A stretch of 37,945 bases of DNA, taken from positions 1 to 37,945 of the forward strand of contig DYCH01000023.1 of NCBI GenBank assembly GCA_019418235.1. The letters run 5' to 3'. Under the pieces are notes generated by a model. That model made no database searches, was not told where the DNA came from, and saw only the letters and a program-made list of their open reading frames with translations. The first letter of the stretch is position 1, and every line of letters begins with the position of its first letter. This stretch comes from Sutterella sp. Lineage in GTDB: Bacteria; Pseudomonadota; Gammaproteobacteria; Burkholderiales; Burkholderiaceae_F. A program made the position numbers and the translations under genes. Below, in pieces: positions 17,701 to 26,051 of this stretch.

Positions 17701-18792
17701 TCGCTTCCCTATTTTTCCACACGTTGAACAAGTCTGTGATGTGTATCTCGGATCCACATACATCACACTTAGTCCCTTTCGGTGAGCCTTATACTCTATC
17801 TGTTGTTGAAGCTCTTTAAATGCCCAACGGTGGAGTCTGGCTTTAACACGTTTACCAGCTTTGATCCGCTCTCGAATATGGGTTAGATCCTCTAACACAA
17901 TCACTGCGGCATTTTGTTTGATCGCTTGTTCAACAACCTGTTTACTCACCACGTGGTTCTCATGGGTCACATGCCGTCTTTCTTGGCCCGAAGCTCTCTT
18001 TAAGTGCTGTCTTGCACTCTGAGAGCCATTGCGCTGTAAACGAGCTCGTAACCCTAAGTATTTATCACGTTTGAATTTCAGTTGTCCCGCCTTCCAAATT
18101 TTTCCACTTGAAATGGCAGCAATATTGTTTTCTCCTACATCAACACCTAGCACCCCACTTTTTGACAAGTTTTGCTTTAATTCTTCAATACCCGTTTCGC
18201 TTTCTACGCTAATATGCAACGCCCAATAAGTTACACGCTTAGAACGATGCAAGACTAAATTTGATTCTTTCATCTTGCCCTTATTGAGAGCGTTGAGTTG
18301 ATGGTTACCAGGGCACAGCTTCACGCAGACTCGTCCCTCTACGGTAAAAATTGTCGCTGTTGAGAGATCGCCACTATAGCGAATCGTATTTTTATCCAAA
18401 TGGATCGAAGGATTTTTAAAAACAATCGTTTTTAACTCTTCCTCTTTTTTCTGACGCGGGTGATTGGATAATTCCGTCTTGTAAGCACTCGAAACCGAAC
18501 GAATCGCATTACAAGCTAACTGAGAGCCCAAGCTAGGAATGGCCTCTCTTAGAGCGTAATAAGCTTTGTGATGCAAATTAAAGCGTTGCCAGTTTCGCTC
18601 TTTGGGATTCGTGCGAGCGAAAGGAACCAGAAAATTACAAGCATCACGATACAATTGACGTGTTTTTTCGAGTTTGAGCGAAACCTCTTGTGTCATTTCT
18701 AATTTGACACAGACCGTCGTTGTCAGTTTGATCGGGGCCTTTAACTTACCGGCGCCCTTTGATATGTTCAGTTCTTTCAATGTATCGCTCAA
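17587..18792 (-). CDS. tnpB: TnpB RNA-guided nuclease / IS605 OrfB
   Basis: TnpB is an RNA-guided DNA endonuclease, ancestral to Cas12, that helps its insertion sequence persist. The 401-residue product keeps all three RuvC acidic residues: D218 in GVDVGENN, E301 in IVLEDLTH and D381 in AHSDLNASQN. It also has the zinc finger CSTC (C355, C358) and CPSC (C371, C374). It is therefore probably active. The reading frame opens with TTG at 18792 and overlaps tnpA by 47 nt; no Shine-Dalgarno sequence is seen, so the true start is uncertain and may be coupled to tnpA. The N-terminal strand LTTTVCVKLEMT needs a start upstream of the first ATG. Confidence 0.93.
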   Translation of the reverse strand: MSDTLKELNISKGAGKLKAPIKLTTTVCVKLEMTQEVSLKLEKTRQLYRDACNFLVPFARTNPKERNWQRFNLHHKAYYALREAIPSLGSQLACNAIRSVSSAYKTELSNHPRQKKEEELKTIVFKNPSIHLDKNTIRYSGDLSTATIFTVEGRVCVKLCPGNHQLNALNKGKMKESNLVLHRSKRVTYWALHISVESETGIEELKQNLSKSGVLGVDVGENNIAAISSGKIWKAGQLKFKRDKYLGLRARLQRNGSQSARQHLKRASGQERRHVTHENHVVSKQVVEQAIKQNAAVIVLEDLTHIRERIKAGKRVKARLHRWAFKELQQQIEYKAHRKGLSVMYVDPRYTSQTCSTCGKIGKRTKHRFVCPSCGLRAHSDLNASQNLQGLGYQLIAQGLL

Positions 18793-19159
18793 TGGTTTCA
18801 GAACTGACGTTACCTGCCGTTCCTACGTAATAAGAGGGAGACCACAGGTGTCCTCCCCAAAGTTTCTGTTTTAATTCTGGAAATTTAACAAACAAGGTTC
18901 TGGCTATTGATCCTTTAAGAATCTTCATCACTTCTGCCACGGAGATACTCGGGGGCAAGCTGACAAATAAGTGGATATGGTCAGGTTGAATTTCAAGTGC
19001 AAGGACGTCCCATTGTCTTTGAATACAAATCTCACGGATCAAACGCTCTGTTTCTGTCGCGACATTACCAACAAGAACAGGTTTTCTGTATTTTGGACAC
19101 CAAACCGCATGGTAGGCAGTTTGATAGACACAGTTACGTTGAAAGACGATTTTAACCAT
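18746..19159 (-). CDS. tnpA: IS200/IS605 Y1 transposase TnpA
   Basis: Small HUH-type tyrosine transposase that cuts and joins single-stranded DNA at the element's hairpin ends. With the ATG at 19159 the product has 137 residues, the normal size. It shows the family opening (YHAVWCPKYRKPVL, about 16-29), the HUH metal motif DHIHLFV (H61, H63), SPSYYVGTAG (about 107-116) and the C-terminal helix IERYIER with the likely catalytic Tyr126. The frame also has an upstream GTG at 19177, which would add six residues that do not match the family. No disruption is seen, so the element may still be mobile. Confidence 0.93.
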   Translation of the reverse strand: MVKIVFQRNCVYQTAYHAVWCPKYRKPVLVGNVATETERLIREICIQRQWDVLALEIQPDHIHLFVSLPPSISVAEVMKILKGSIARTLFVKFPELKQKLWGGHLWSPSYYVGTAGNVSSETIERYIERTEHIKGRR

Positions 19160-19362
19160 GGTTAAATAATTCCACACATGGTTAGGTATTATAATGTTCT
19201 CTATTGTTAATTTCTTGCGCTAGCGCAAGAAGCGATTCCTCTCGGGACTAAAGTCCCAAGTTTCCTCGCTATTTTCTATGAAATTTTTTGTATTGGAGCT
19301 ATAGAAGGAAGCAAACGAGACCAAGGCGTATAATCGGGTCTACTTTTGTGAGGAATAACGTA

Positions 19363-19767
19363 ATGATTACTCGTGACGGTCCCTTGTGGCTTGTGGTGTT
19401 GTCTGTCAGTTGCGGTGCAACGTTGGGTGCCATGACGCGTTGGGGCTTGACGTATTACTTTAACGATAAGGTTTGGTTTTTAACCTCGCCTTTGGGGACG
19501 GCGTTATCTAACCTCACGGCCGCTTATTTAATGGGGATGGCTTTAGCCTGGCTCTCCACGCGTCCCGAAATCAGTCCCGCTGTTCGTTTATTCATTATCA
19601 CGGGTTTCCTAGGCGCATTCTCTACTTTGACAGCCGTTTTGGGTGAAAATCTTCACTTCATCCTAAATAACCAATGGTTGTCTGCCATTGAGCATTTCAT
19701 GATTCACATTGTGGGCTCATTTATTGCATTGGTGATGGGCGTTTTGACCATTCGAGGCCATTTTTAA
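19363..19767 (+). CDS. crcB: Fluoride channel CrcB/Fluc
   Basis: CrcB (Fluc) is a dual-topology fluoride channel of the inner membrane that removes toxic fluoride. With the ATG at 19363 (AGGA about 10 nt upstream) the product has 134 residues and four hydrophobic segments. Family landmarks are GATLGAMTRW (18-27), GTALSNLTAAYLMG with its conserved Asn, and GFLGAFSTLT. The last normally reads GFLGGFTTFS, so one or two pore-lining positions differ from the common form. The left end of the IS element lies about 105 nt upstream. A TATAAT at 19329-19334 may be the -10, but no good -35 is seen. I found no fluoride riboswitch. Confidence 0.9.
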   Translation: MITRDGPLWLVVLSVSCGATLGAMTRWGLTYYFNDKVWFLTSPLGTALSNLTAAYLMGMALAWLSTRPEISPAVRLFIITGFLGAFSTLTAVLGENLHFILNNQWLSAIEHFMIHIVGSFIALVMGVLTIRGHF

Positions 19768-19859
19768 CGTTTTGTGTTATCTGAAACCAAGTGTATCAGT
19801 GGAATATAACTCTTTGAAAAATATAAAAATTAATTAAATCCGCAAGCATTTCCTTACCC

Positions 19860-19888
19860 CTTGAAATCAGAAACGTTGTCCCCATATA
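19860..19888 (+). promoter_or_regulatory. Sigma-32 (RpoH) heat-shock promoter of clpB
   Basis: CTTGAAA (19860-19866), 13 nt, then CCCCATATA (19880-19888) matches the RpoH consensus CTTGAAA-N11..15-CCCCATnT essentially perfectly. It is placed about 67 nt before the clpB ATG. Confidence 0.93.
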
Positions 19889-19954
19889 GAAATTAGTACA
19901 ACGAGATAAGTGCGTTTTGAAGTTCACTTTGAGCGCACTTGAGGAAATGTGAAA

Positions 19955-22546
19955 ATGAGACAAGATAAATTAACTACGAAATTCCAACAAGCTTTGGCGG
20001 ATGCGCAAAGCATTGCGTTAGCTAATGACAATCAGATCATGGAAGGTGTGCACCTTTTGGTAGCCCTTTTGCGTGATGATGACGGCTCCACAAAGAACCT
20101 TTTGGAACGCGCTGGTGTTCAAGTCGCTAAGCTCGTAAAAGAAACGGACGAAACCTTGAATCACTTGCCTAAAGTCAGTGGCGCAGGTGGCAACATTCAA
20201 GCCGGTCGTGAGCTCATCAATTGGTTGAATTTGACCGAAAAAGAAGCCATGGCTCGAGGCGATGAATACATCTCCATTGATATGGCCCTGTTGGCTTTGA
20301 CGCAAGACCAAGGTGAAGCCGGTCGTATTGCTAAGCGTTGCGGTTTGACCCGTAAAGCCATGGAAGCTTCGATTAATGAAGTGCGTGGTGGAGAAACGGC
20401 GGATAACCCCGATAGCGAAAATCAACGCGAAACATTGAAAAAATACACAATTGACTTAACGGCTAAGGCCCGTGAAGGCAAGCTTGACCCTGTGATCGGT
20501 CGTGACGATGAAATTCGTCGTGCGATGCAAATTTTGCAACGCCGCACGAAGAATAACCCTGTTTTGATCGGTGAACCCGGTGTGGGTAAGACGGCTGTGG
20601 TTGAAGGGTTGGCTCAACGTATCGTAAACGGAGAAGTGCCCGATACGCTTAAAAATAAGCGCATCTTAAGCCTTGACATGGCAGGGCTTATTGCCGGTGC
20701 CAAGTATCGTGGTGAATTTGAAGAGCGTTTAAAGAAGCTTTTAAAGGAAGTCTCTGCTGCTAACGGTCAGATCATTCTTTTTATCGATGAATTGCACACG
20801 GTGGTGGGTGCCGGTAAAACCGAAGGTTCGATGGATGCCGGTAACATGCTCAAACCCGCACTTGCTCGCGGTGAGTTGCATGTGATTGGTGCAACGACTT
20901 TGGATGAATACCGTAAGTACGTGGAAAAAGATGCCGCACTTGAACGTCGTTTCCAAAAAGTGATGGTGGATGAACCCAGTGTTGAAGACACGATCGCTAT
21001 TTTGCGTGGCTTACAGGAAAAGTATGAAGCGCACCACGGCGTGGAAATCACGGACCCTGCGATTGTGACCGCTGCCGAACTCTCGCACCGCTACATCACG
21101 GATCGTTTCTTACCCGATAAGGCGATCGACTTGATTGATGAAGCCGCCGCTCGAGTGAAGATGGAAATTGATTCTAAGCCTGAAGCGCTTGATAAATTGG
21201 ATCGTCGTATCATTCAATTAAAGATTGAACGCGAAGCGATGAAAAAGGAAACCGATGAAGCCAGTAAAAAGCGCTTAGCTGCGATTGAGGCTGAAATCGA
21301 AACGTTGACCAAAGAATACGGTGACTTGGAAGAAGTATGGAAAACCGAAAAAGTCGAAGCCTTGGGGGCTAAGACCGTTCGTGACGAAATCGATAAGACC
21401 AAGCATCAAATGGAAGAATTGCGCCGTCAAGGGCAGTTTGAAAAATTGGCCGAACTTCAATACGGTGTGTTGCCGAAGTTAGAAGAAAAACTTCGTAAGG
21501 CAGAAGCCGCTAAGAAGGACGGACAAGATAAGCCGAAACTTTTGCGCACGAGCGTGGGCGCTGAAGAAATCGCTGAAGTGGTTTCTCGTGCAACGGGTAT
21601 TCCTGTGTCCAAGATGATGGAAGGGGAACGCCAAAAGCTCTTGCACATGGGCGAAGCACTTGAAAATCGTGTTGTCGGTCAAAGTGAAGCGGTCAAGGCC
21701 GTTGTGGATACGATTTTGCGTTCACGTGCCGGTTTGTCTGATCCTAACCGTCCGTACGGTTCCTTCTTATTCTTAGGCCCCACGGGTGTCGGTAAGACGG
21801 AATTAACGAAGGCGTTGGCACAGTTCCTCTTTGATACGGAAGAAGCCATGATTCGTATCGACATGAGTGAATTTATGGAAAAACACTCTGTTGCTCGTTT
21901 GATTGGTGCGCCTCCGGGATACGTGGGCTATGAAGAAGGTGGTTACTTAACGGAAGCCGTTCGTCGTAAGCCCTATAGCGTGATTTTGTTGGACGAAGTT
22001 GAAAAGGCTCATCCAGACGTTTTCAATGTCCTTTTGCAAGTGTTGGACGATGGTCGTATGACCGATGGTCAAGGCCGCACGGTGGACTTTAAAAATACCG
22101 TCATCATTATGACGAGTAACTTGGGTTCGCACGAAATCCAATCACTTGCCGGTCAAGACAAGGAAATGATTAAGTCGGCGGTGATGCAAGAAGTGAAAAA
22201 TCACTTCCGTCCGGAATTCATCAACCGTATTGATGAAATCGTGGTCTTTAACGCTTTGGGTCAAGAAGCGATTAAGAATATTGCGAAGATCCAATTAAAG
22301 CGCTTGGCTTCTCGCCTTGAACAACAAGACATTACGATGGATGTGACTGATGCTGCATTGGCTGAAATCGCTAAGGTGGGCTTTGATCCGCTCTATGGCG
22401 CTCGTCCTTTGAAGCGTGCTATCCAAGACCATGTTGAAAACGCATTGTCTCGTAAATTGTTGGCTGGCGAAATTAAGCCTAAGAACCACGTTTGCGTTGA
22501 TTGCGAAAATCAAGAACTGGTGTTCCGTGTTAGTGATAACGCTTAA
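19955..22546 (+). CDS. clpB: ATP-dependent disaggregase ClpB
   Basis: Hexameric AAA+ chaperone that rescues aggregated proteins with DnaK. The product (863 residues from the ATG at 19955, which has GAGGA 9 nt upstream; a GTG 6 nt earlier is in frame) has the Clp N domain (about 1-145). NBD1 carries Walker A GEPGVGKT (206-213). A coiled-coil middle domain (about 405-525), which distinguishes ClpB from ClpA, follows. NBD2 contains GPTGVGKTE, and GARPLKRAI is the sensor 2 region. It is monocistronic, under a heat-shock promoter, and closed by a strong terminator at 22570-22602. Confidence 0.97.
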   Translation: MRQDKLTTKFQQALADAQSIALANDNQIMEGVHLLVALLRDDDGSTKNLLERAGVQVAKLVKETDETLNHLPKVSGAGGNIQAGRELINWLNLTEKEAMARGDEYISIDMALLALTQDQGEAGRIAKRCGLTRKAMEASINEVRGGETADNPDSENQRETLKKYTIDLTAKAREGKLDPVIGRDDEIRRAMQILQRRTKNNPVLIGEPGVGKTAVVEGLAQRIVNGEVPDTLKNKRILSLDMAGLIAGAKYRGEFEERLKKLLKEVSAANGQIILFIDELHTVVGAGKTEGSMDAGNMLKPALARGELHVIGATTLDEYRKYVEKDAALERRFQKVMVDEPSVEDTIAILRGLQEKYEAHHGVEITDPAIVTAAELSHRYITDRFLPDKAIDLIDEAAARVKMEIDSKPEALDKLDRRIIQLKIEREAMKKETDEASKKRLAAIEAEIETLTKEYGDLEEVWKTEKVEALGAKTVRDEIDKTKHQMEELRRQGQFEKLAELQYGVLPKLEEKLRKAEAAKKDGQDKPKLLRTSVGAEEIAEVVSRATGIPVSKMMEGERQKLLHMGEALENRVVGQSEAVKAVVDTILRSRAGLSDPNRPYGSFLFLGPTGVGKTELTKALAQFLFDTEEAMIRIDMSEFMEKHSVARLIGAPPGYVGYEEGGYLTEAVRRKPYSVILLDEVEKAHPDVFNVLLQVLDDGRMTDGQGRTVDFKNTVIIMTSNLGSHEIQSLAGQDKEMIKSAVMQEVKNHFRPEFINRIDEIVVFNALGQEAIKNIAKIQLKRLASRLEQQDITMDVTDAALAEIAKVGFDPLYGARPLKRAIQDHVENALSRKLLAGEIKPKNHVCVDCENQELVFRVSDNA

Positions 22547-22569
22547 AAGCTAGTCAAACCCCCTTAGTT

Positions 22570-22602
22570 AAGGCCATAAAACTTCGGTTTTATGGCCTTT
22601 TT
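22570..22602 (+). terminator. Intrinsic terminator of clpB
   Basis: AAGGCCATAAAAC (22570-22582), the stable TTCG tetraloop (22583-22586) and GTTTTATGGCCTT (22587-22599) form a perfect 13-bp stem followed by a T run. Confidence 0.95.
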
Positions 22603-22617
22603 GCTCAGATTGTCTTA

Positions 22618-22646
22618 TTTACATTTGTTTTGATTTGGGGTTTAAT
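22618..22646 (+). promoter_or_regulatory. Promoter of the lysine-riboswitch operon
   Basis: TTTACA (22618-22623) and TTTAAT (22641-22646) are each 5/6 matches to the -35 and -10 consensus with a 17-bp spacer. Initiation would fall near 22652, at the very start of the riboswitch aptamer. Confidence 0.6.
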
Positions 22647-22648
22647 AA

Positions 22649-22898
22649 TTACAAAGTTGGTAGAGGCGCGAAACGAATGAGTAGTCGTCGGAGGGGGTAC
22701 CCAAAGAACACGATGAAAGGTCAATTCGCCGAAACGGACTTCTGACAAGAAGGACGGTTGGGCATGGAGAGAACATCTTCATGACTCCTTTCCCAGATTG
22801 GGAAAGAGGTGCTATCGATGGTACTCTGTAGGTCTATTCTCATCTATTTGTCATTGAGAACATTTCTGGAGTTGCATCGATGGGTGCAACTTTTTTTT
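22649..22898 (+). promoter_or_regulatory. Lysine riboswitch (L-box) with terminator
   Basis: The leader has the conserved parts of the lysine aptamer in order. P1 5' strand is TTACAAAGT (22649-22657), directly followed by the loop-E core TAGAGGCGCG (22661-22670). AGTAGTCGTCGGAGG comes next, then GAAAGGTCAATTCGCCGAAAC, the hallmark GCCGAA segment, then GGTTGGGC and GAGGTGCTATCGATGG. The P1 3' strand is ACTCTGTAG (22823-22831). A terminator follows: GTTGCA/TGCAAC (22871-22876 / 22885-22890) plus eight Ts. ATCGATG at 22814-22820 is complementary to CATCGAT at 22875-22881 in the terminator, a plausible antiterminator. By analogy with known lysine switches, bound lysine should turn the downstream genes off. 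Confidence 0.92.
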
Positions 22899-22927
22899 AC
22901 TTTAATTTTTTTTCCAGAAGGTTCTTT

Positions 22928-24340
22928 ATGACAGCATCTAATAACAATAATTCTGTCGCCCATCTCCAAAGTGAACAAACGGAGATGCGTCGTGAAGTGA
23001 CGTTGTTTGGCGGTATTTCTGTCTTAGCCGGCATCATGATCGGTTCCGGTATTTTCTATATCGGCGGTATCGTTCTTGAACGCGCCGGTATGAGTTTAGG
23101 TTTGGCTCTCCTGGTCTGGATCATCGGTGGCTTGGTGACGTTGATGAGCGGGATCTGTTTTGCTGAACTCGGCGCCATGATTCCGAAGGCCGGTGGCTAC
23201 TATGTCTATCTTCGTGAAGCGTACGGTGAACGCGTCGCCTTTATGTGCGGTTTCGGTAACTTCATGCTCTCGTCTCCGGGTTCTGTTGCTGCTTTGGCCG
23301 TGGCTTTTGCTGCCGCTTTGAGCAGTCTCTGGCAAATTGATCCCATGATGCAAAAGGTGATTGCCGTTACGTCAGTTATTCTTTTGACGCTCTTTAATAT
23401 GCGTGGGATTAAGTTGGGGAGTTCCTTGCAAAACATCTTCATGGTCTTGAAGCTTTTCCCGATCTTGATTTTGCTCTTCTGCGGTCTTTTCATGGGTGAA
23501 TACAATCCTGACCTTTTGGCAATGCCTGCTGAAATGCCGTCGATCTCTACGCTTTTGTCCATGATCGGTTTTGCAGTGATCGCCACTTTGTGGGCCTATG
23601 AAGGTTGGACGAACCTCAACACGATTGCCGAAGAAATCAAGAACCCGAAGCGCAATATCCCGTTGTCTTTGATCCTTGCTATCACGGGCGTTGCTTTACT
23701 CTACGTGCTCTTTAACTACTCGATCTTTCGCGTTGTGCCGCCCGAAATGATCGTGAGCATGGTTGAAAGCCACAACTACTACATTGGTACGGAAGCTGCC
23801 AAGGAATTGTTCGGTGGTGCCGGTATGTACATTGTGGGTGCTGCCATGATTTTGGCCATCTTCAACTCCTTGAACGGTTGCGTGATGGTGTTCCCGCGTA
23901 TGTTCTACGCCATGGCCCGTGACGGTGCTTTGTTTAAGAGTTTGGGCAAGTTGCACCCGGAATATCGCACCCCGGTGAATGCTCAAATTGCTTGCGCCAT
24001 TATTTCTATCGTTTTGATTTTGTCCCGCTCTTTGAGTGAATTGACGAGCTTGGTAGCCTTGTGCGGCATGATCTTCCACGGTATGGCTTTCTACTCCGTC
24101 ATCGTGTTGCGTAAGAAGTATCCGACGATGGAACGCCCGTACAAGGTTTGGTTCTATCCGTTCACTGTTTTCATTATCTGTGCCGTTATGGTTGGTTTGA
24201 TCGTCAATACCGTTGCTAATGACCCGTTCACGGTTGTCTTAGGTGCCATCGTTCCGTTGCTCGGTTTGGTGATCTATGAAATCTTATTCCGTAAGTCTCA
24301 TGAAGCCGTTGTTCGTCAACAACAAGAGGGAGAAAACTAA
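22928..24340 (+). CDS. APC-superfamily amino acid transporter
   Basis: Inner-membrane amino acid transporter of the APC/LAT-like group (12 predicted hydrophobic segments, 470 residues). The substrate-binding first helix has the hallmark GIMIGSGIF (about residues 34-42). AELGAMIPKAGGYYVYLREAYG and GWTNLNTIAEEIKNPKRNIP are also typical of the family. I chose the ATG at 22928, preceded by AGAAGG; the frame stays open upstream to an ATG at 22880, but that lies inside the riboswitch terminator. The lysine riboswitch implies the substrate is lysine, a lysine derivative or an exchanged amino acid. Its TAA overlaps the next ATG by one base (TAATG), so translation is coupled to the amidohydrolase. Confidence 0.92.
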   Translation: MTASNNNNSVAHLQSEQTEMRREVTLFGGISVLAGIMIGSGIFYIGGIVLERAGMSLGLALLVWIIGGLVTLMSGICFAELGAMIPKAGGYYVYLREAYGERVAFMCGFGNFMLSSPGSVAALAVAFAAALSSLWQIDPMMQKVIAVTSVILLTLFNMRGIKLGSSLQNIFMVLKLFPILILLFCGLFMGEYNPDLLAMPAEMPSISTLLSMIGFAVIATLWAYEGWTNLNTIAEEIKNPKRNIPLSLILAITGVALLYVLFNYSIFRVVPPEMIVSMVESHNYYIGTEAAKELFGGAGMYIVGAAMILAIFNSLNGCVMVFPRMFYAMARDGALFKSLGKLHPEYRTPVNAQIACAIISIVLILSRSLSELTSLVALCGMIFHGMAFYSVIVLRKKYPTMERPYKVWFYPFTVFIICAVMVGLIVNTVANDPFTVVLGAIVPLLGLVIYEILFRKSHEAVVRQQQEGEN

Positions 24341-25944
24341 TGTCTTTATTAATTACGAATGCCAAGATCTACGTTGAACGTGATCATTTTGCCCAAGCTC
24401 TCTTGGTAGGTGACGACGGTCGAATTGCCGCCGTGGGTACGCAAGAAGATGTTCGTGCCGTGGCAGCTCAAAATGTAGAAGTTTTTGACGCCCAAGGTCG
24501 CACGATTGTGCCGGGCTTTAATGACTCCCACCAACATTTAATGAACACGGGTATTGCCTTGGCTGCTGTGCGTTTGTTGGGGACAACGACCATTTCTGAA
24601 ATCATTGAAAAGGGTCGTCGCTACATTGAAGAAAACCAAGTGGCTCCCGGCGAAGTTATTCACGGCATGGGTTGGAATCAAGACTACTTCACGGACGAGC
24701 ATCGCCTTTTGAATCGTCACGATTTGGACAGAATTTCCACCGAGCACCCGATCATCTTTGATCGCGCCTGTGGTCACATTTTGGTCTGCAATACCATGGC
24801 TTTGGAAATGGCCGGCGTCACTGTTGATACGGTTCCCAACGAAGGGGGTGCCATTGACGTTGAAAACGGGGAATTGACGGGGATCTTCCGTGAAAATGCC
24901 CGTGCTCAAGTGCGCTCCATTATGGCCAGCCGCTCCGTTGAAGCCAAGAAGCGCTTGATCCGTTCTGCCATGGCTCATGCCTCTGAAACGGGCGTGACCT
25001 CGGTGCAAACGTGCGACTTGCGTTTGAGTGACTGGGAAAGCACGTTGCAAGCTTTTGAAGAAGTTTTGGCAGAAACGCCCAATATTCGTGCTTACCACCA
25101 ATTCAGTTTCATGGAACCGACGGAATTCCAACGTTTCTTGGACATGGGGTATCGCACCGGTATGGGGACGGACTTCAACAAGTTTGGTCCGTTGAAGCTC
25201 TTTGTCGACGGCAGTCTCGGTGCTCGCACGGCCTTGATGCGTCAACCGTACCATGATGATCCCTCTACCAAGGGCATTGCAACGCTTACCGAGTCCCAAT
25301 TGGATACGTTGGTCGGGATGGCAGTAGAAAATGATTGCTCTGTTGCGATTCACGCCATTGGTGACGGCGCCATTGAAAACGTTTTAAATAGCTACGACAA
25401 GGTTTGCACCAATGGTGAAAATCCGTTGCGCTTGGGTATCGTTCACGTTCAAATCACTGACCGCCCGTTGTTGGAACGCTTTACGAAGAACGGTATTTTG
25501 GCTTACGTCCAACCGATTTTCTTGCACTACGATACGGCCATTGTTGAAGATCGTGTGGGCGCTGAATTAGCAAGCACCAGTTACGCTTTTAAGAGCTTAG
25601 TGGATATGGGTGTCCATACGAGCTTTGGTACGGACTCTCCGATCGAAGATATGAACCCGATTGATAACATCTACTGTGCTGTGACGCGCCAAAACTTGCG
25701 CGGTGAACCCGCCGGTGGTTTCTATCCCGAAGAGTGCTTCGATATGGCCCAAGCCATTGACTGCTACACCACGGAAAGCGCTTACTGCTCCTTTGAAGAA
25801 AACTCAAAGGGCCGTTTGAAGGCCGGTTTCGTTGCGGACTTGGTGGTTTTAAGCCAAGATTTGTTTACGATCCCGCATGATCAAATCTTGCAAACGAAGG
25901 TGGATCGCACAATGGTCAACGGCCGCTGGGTCTATGAACGTTAA
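24340..25944 (+). CDS. YtcJ-like metal-dependent amidohydrolase (amidohydrolase 3 family)
   Basis: Metal-dependent hydrolase of the amidohydrolase superfamily, closest in look to YtcJ and N-substituted formamide deformylase. The 534-residue product keeps the full active-site set: HxH (H64, H66 in DSHQH), a likely carboxylated Lys286 before FVDGSLG, H338 (AIHAIGDGA), H369 (IVHVQ) and D432 (FGTDSP). There is no signal peptide, so it is cytoplasmic. Its ATG overlaps the transporter stop, and both lie behind a lysine riboswitch. The likely job is hydrolysis of an imported amide, plausibly releasing lysine. The substrate itself is inference. A terminator follows at 25968. Confidence 0.92.
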   Translation: MSLLITNAKIYVERDHFAQALLVGDDGRIAAVGTQEDVRAVAAQNVEVFDAQGRTIVPGFNDSHQHLMNTGIALAAVRLLGTTTISEIIEKGRRYIEENQVAPGEVIHGMGWNQDYFTDEHRLLNRHDLDRISTEHPIIFDRACGHILVCNTMALEMAGVTVDTVPNEGGAIDVENGELTGIFRENARAQVRSIMASRSVEAKKRLIRSAMAHASETGVTSVQTCDLRLSDWESTLQAFEEVLAETPNIRAYHQFSFMEPTEFQRFLDMGYRTGMGTDFNKFGPLKLFVDGSLGARTALMRQPYHDDPSTKGIATLTESQLDTLVGMAVENDCSVAIHAIGDGAIENVLNSYDKVCTNGENPLRLGIVHVQITDRPLLERFTKNGILAYVQPIFLHYDTAIVEDRVGAELASTSYAFKSLVDMGVHTSFGTDSPIEDMNPIDNIYCAVTRQNLRGEPAGGFYPEECFDMAQAIDCYTTESAYCSFEENSKGRLKAGFVADLVVLSQDLFTIPHDQILQTKVDRTMVNGRWVYER

Positions 25945-25967
25945 TTACGCGTTTTAAAACTTAATTG

Positions 25968-26002
25968 AAGGGGATTGAAATCGAAAGGTTTCAGTCCCTT
26001 TT
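25968..26002 (+). terminator. Terminator of the transporter-amidohydrolase operon
   Basis: AAGGGGATTGAAA (25968-25980) pairs with TTTCAGTCCCTT (25989-26000), 8-nt loop, with a short T run. Confidence 0.85.
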
Positions 26003-26051
26003 CTTCAGGTAGACTTTAAGTGTTGATTAATTTTTTCAGAAAGATTTTAAG

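Larger units (their letters stand above)
17521..19258 (-). mobile_element. IS200/IS605-family insertion sequence (tnpA + tnpB)
   Basis: A complete-looking single-strand-transposing element with a Y1 HUH transposase and a TnpB nuclease, both on the minus strand. The ends carry matching small hairpins instead of terminal inverted repeats: the right end has GCGACT-CA-AGTCGC (17524-17537), the left end GGGACT-AA-AGTCCC (19244-19257). Both are followed by CAAG on the plus strand. A second perfect hairpin, CTTGCGC-TA-GCGCAAG (19214-19229), lies inside the left end. Exact cleavage points are not visible, so the limits are approximate. It has landed between bcp and crcB without breaking either gene. 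Confidence 0.9.

Noticed and set aside
19264..19362. Possible fluoride riboswitch before crcB
   Set aside because: I looked for the conserved crcB-motif blocks (GGxGATGG, ...GCTGATGAC) and found none in this short leader.
24538..25353. A 271-aa open frame on the minus strand inside the amidohydrolase
   Set aside because: It is antisense to a well-conserved enzyme; its His/Arg/Gln-rich translation is the usual artefact of the strong codon bias.
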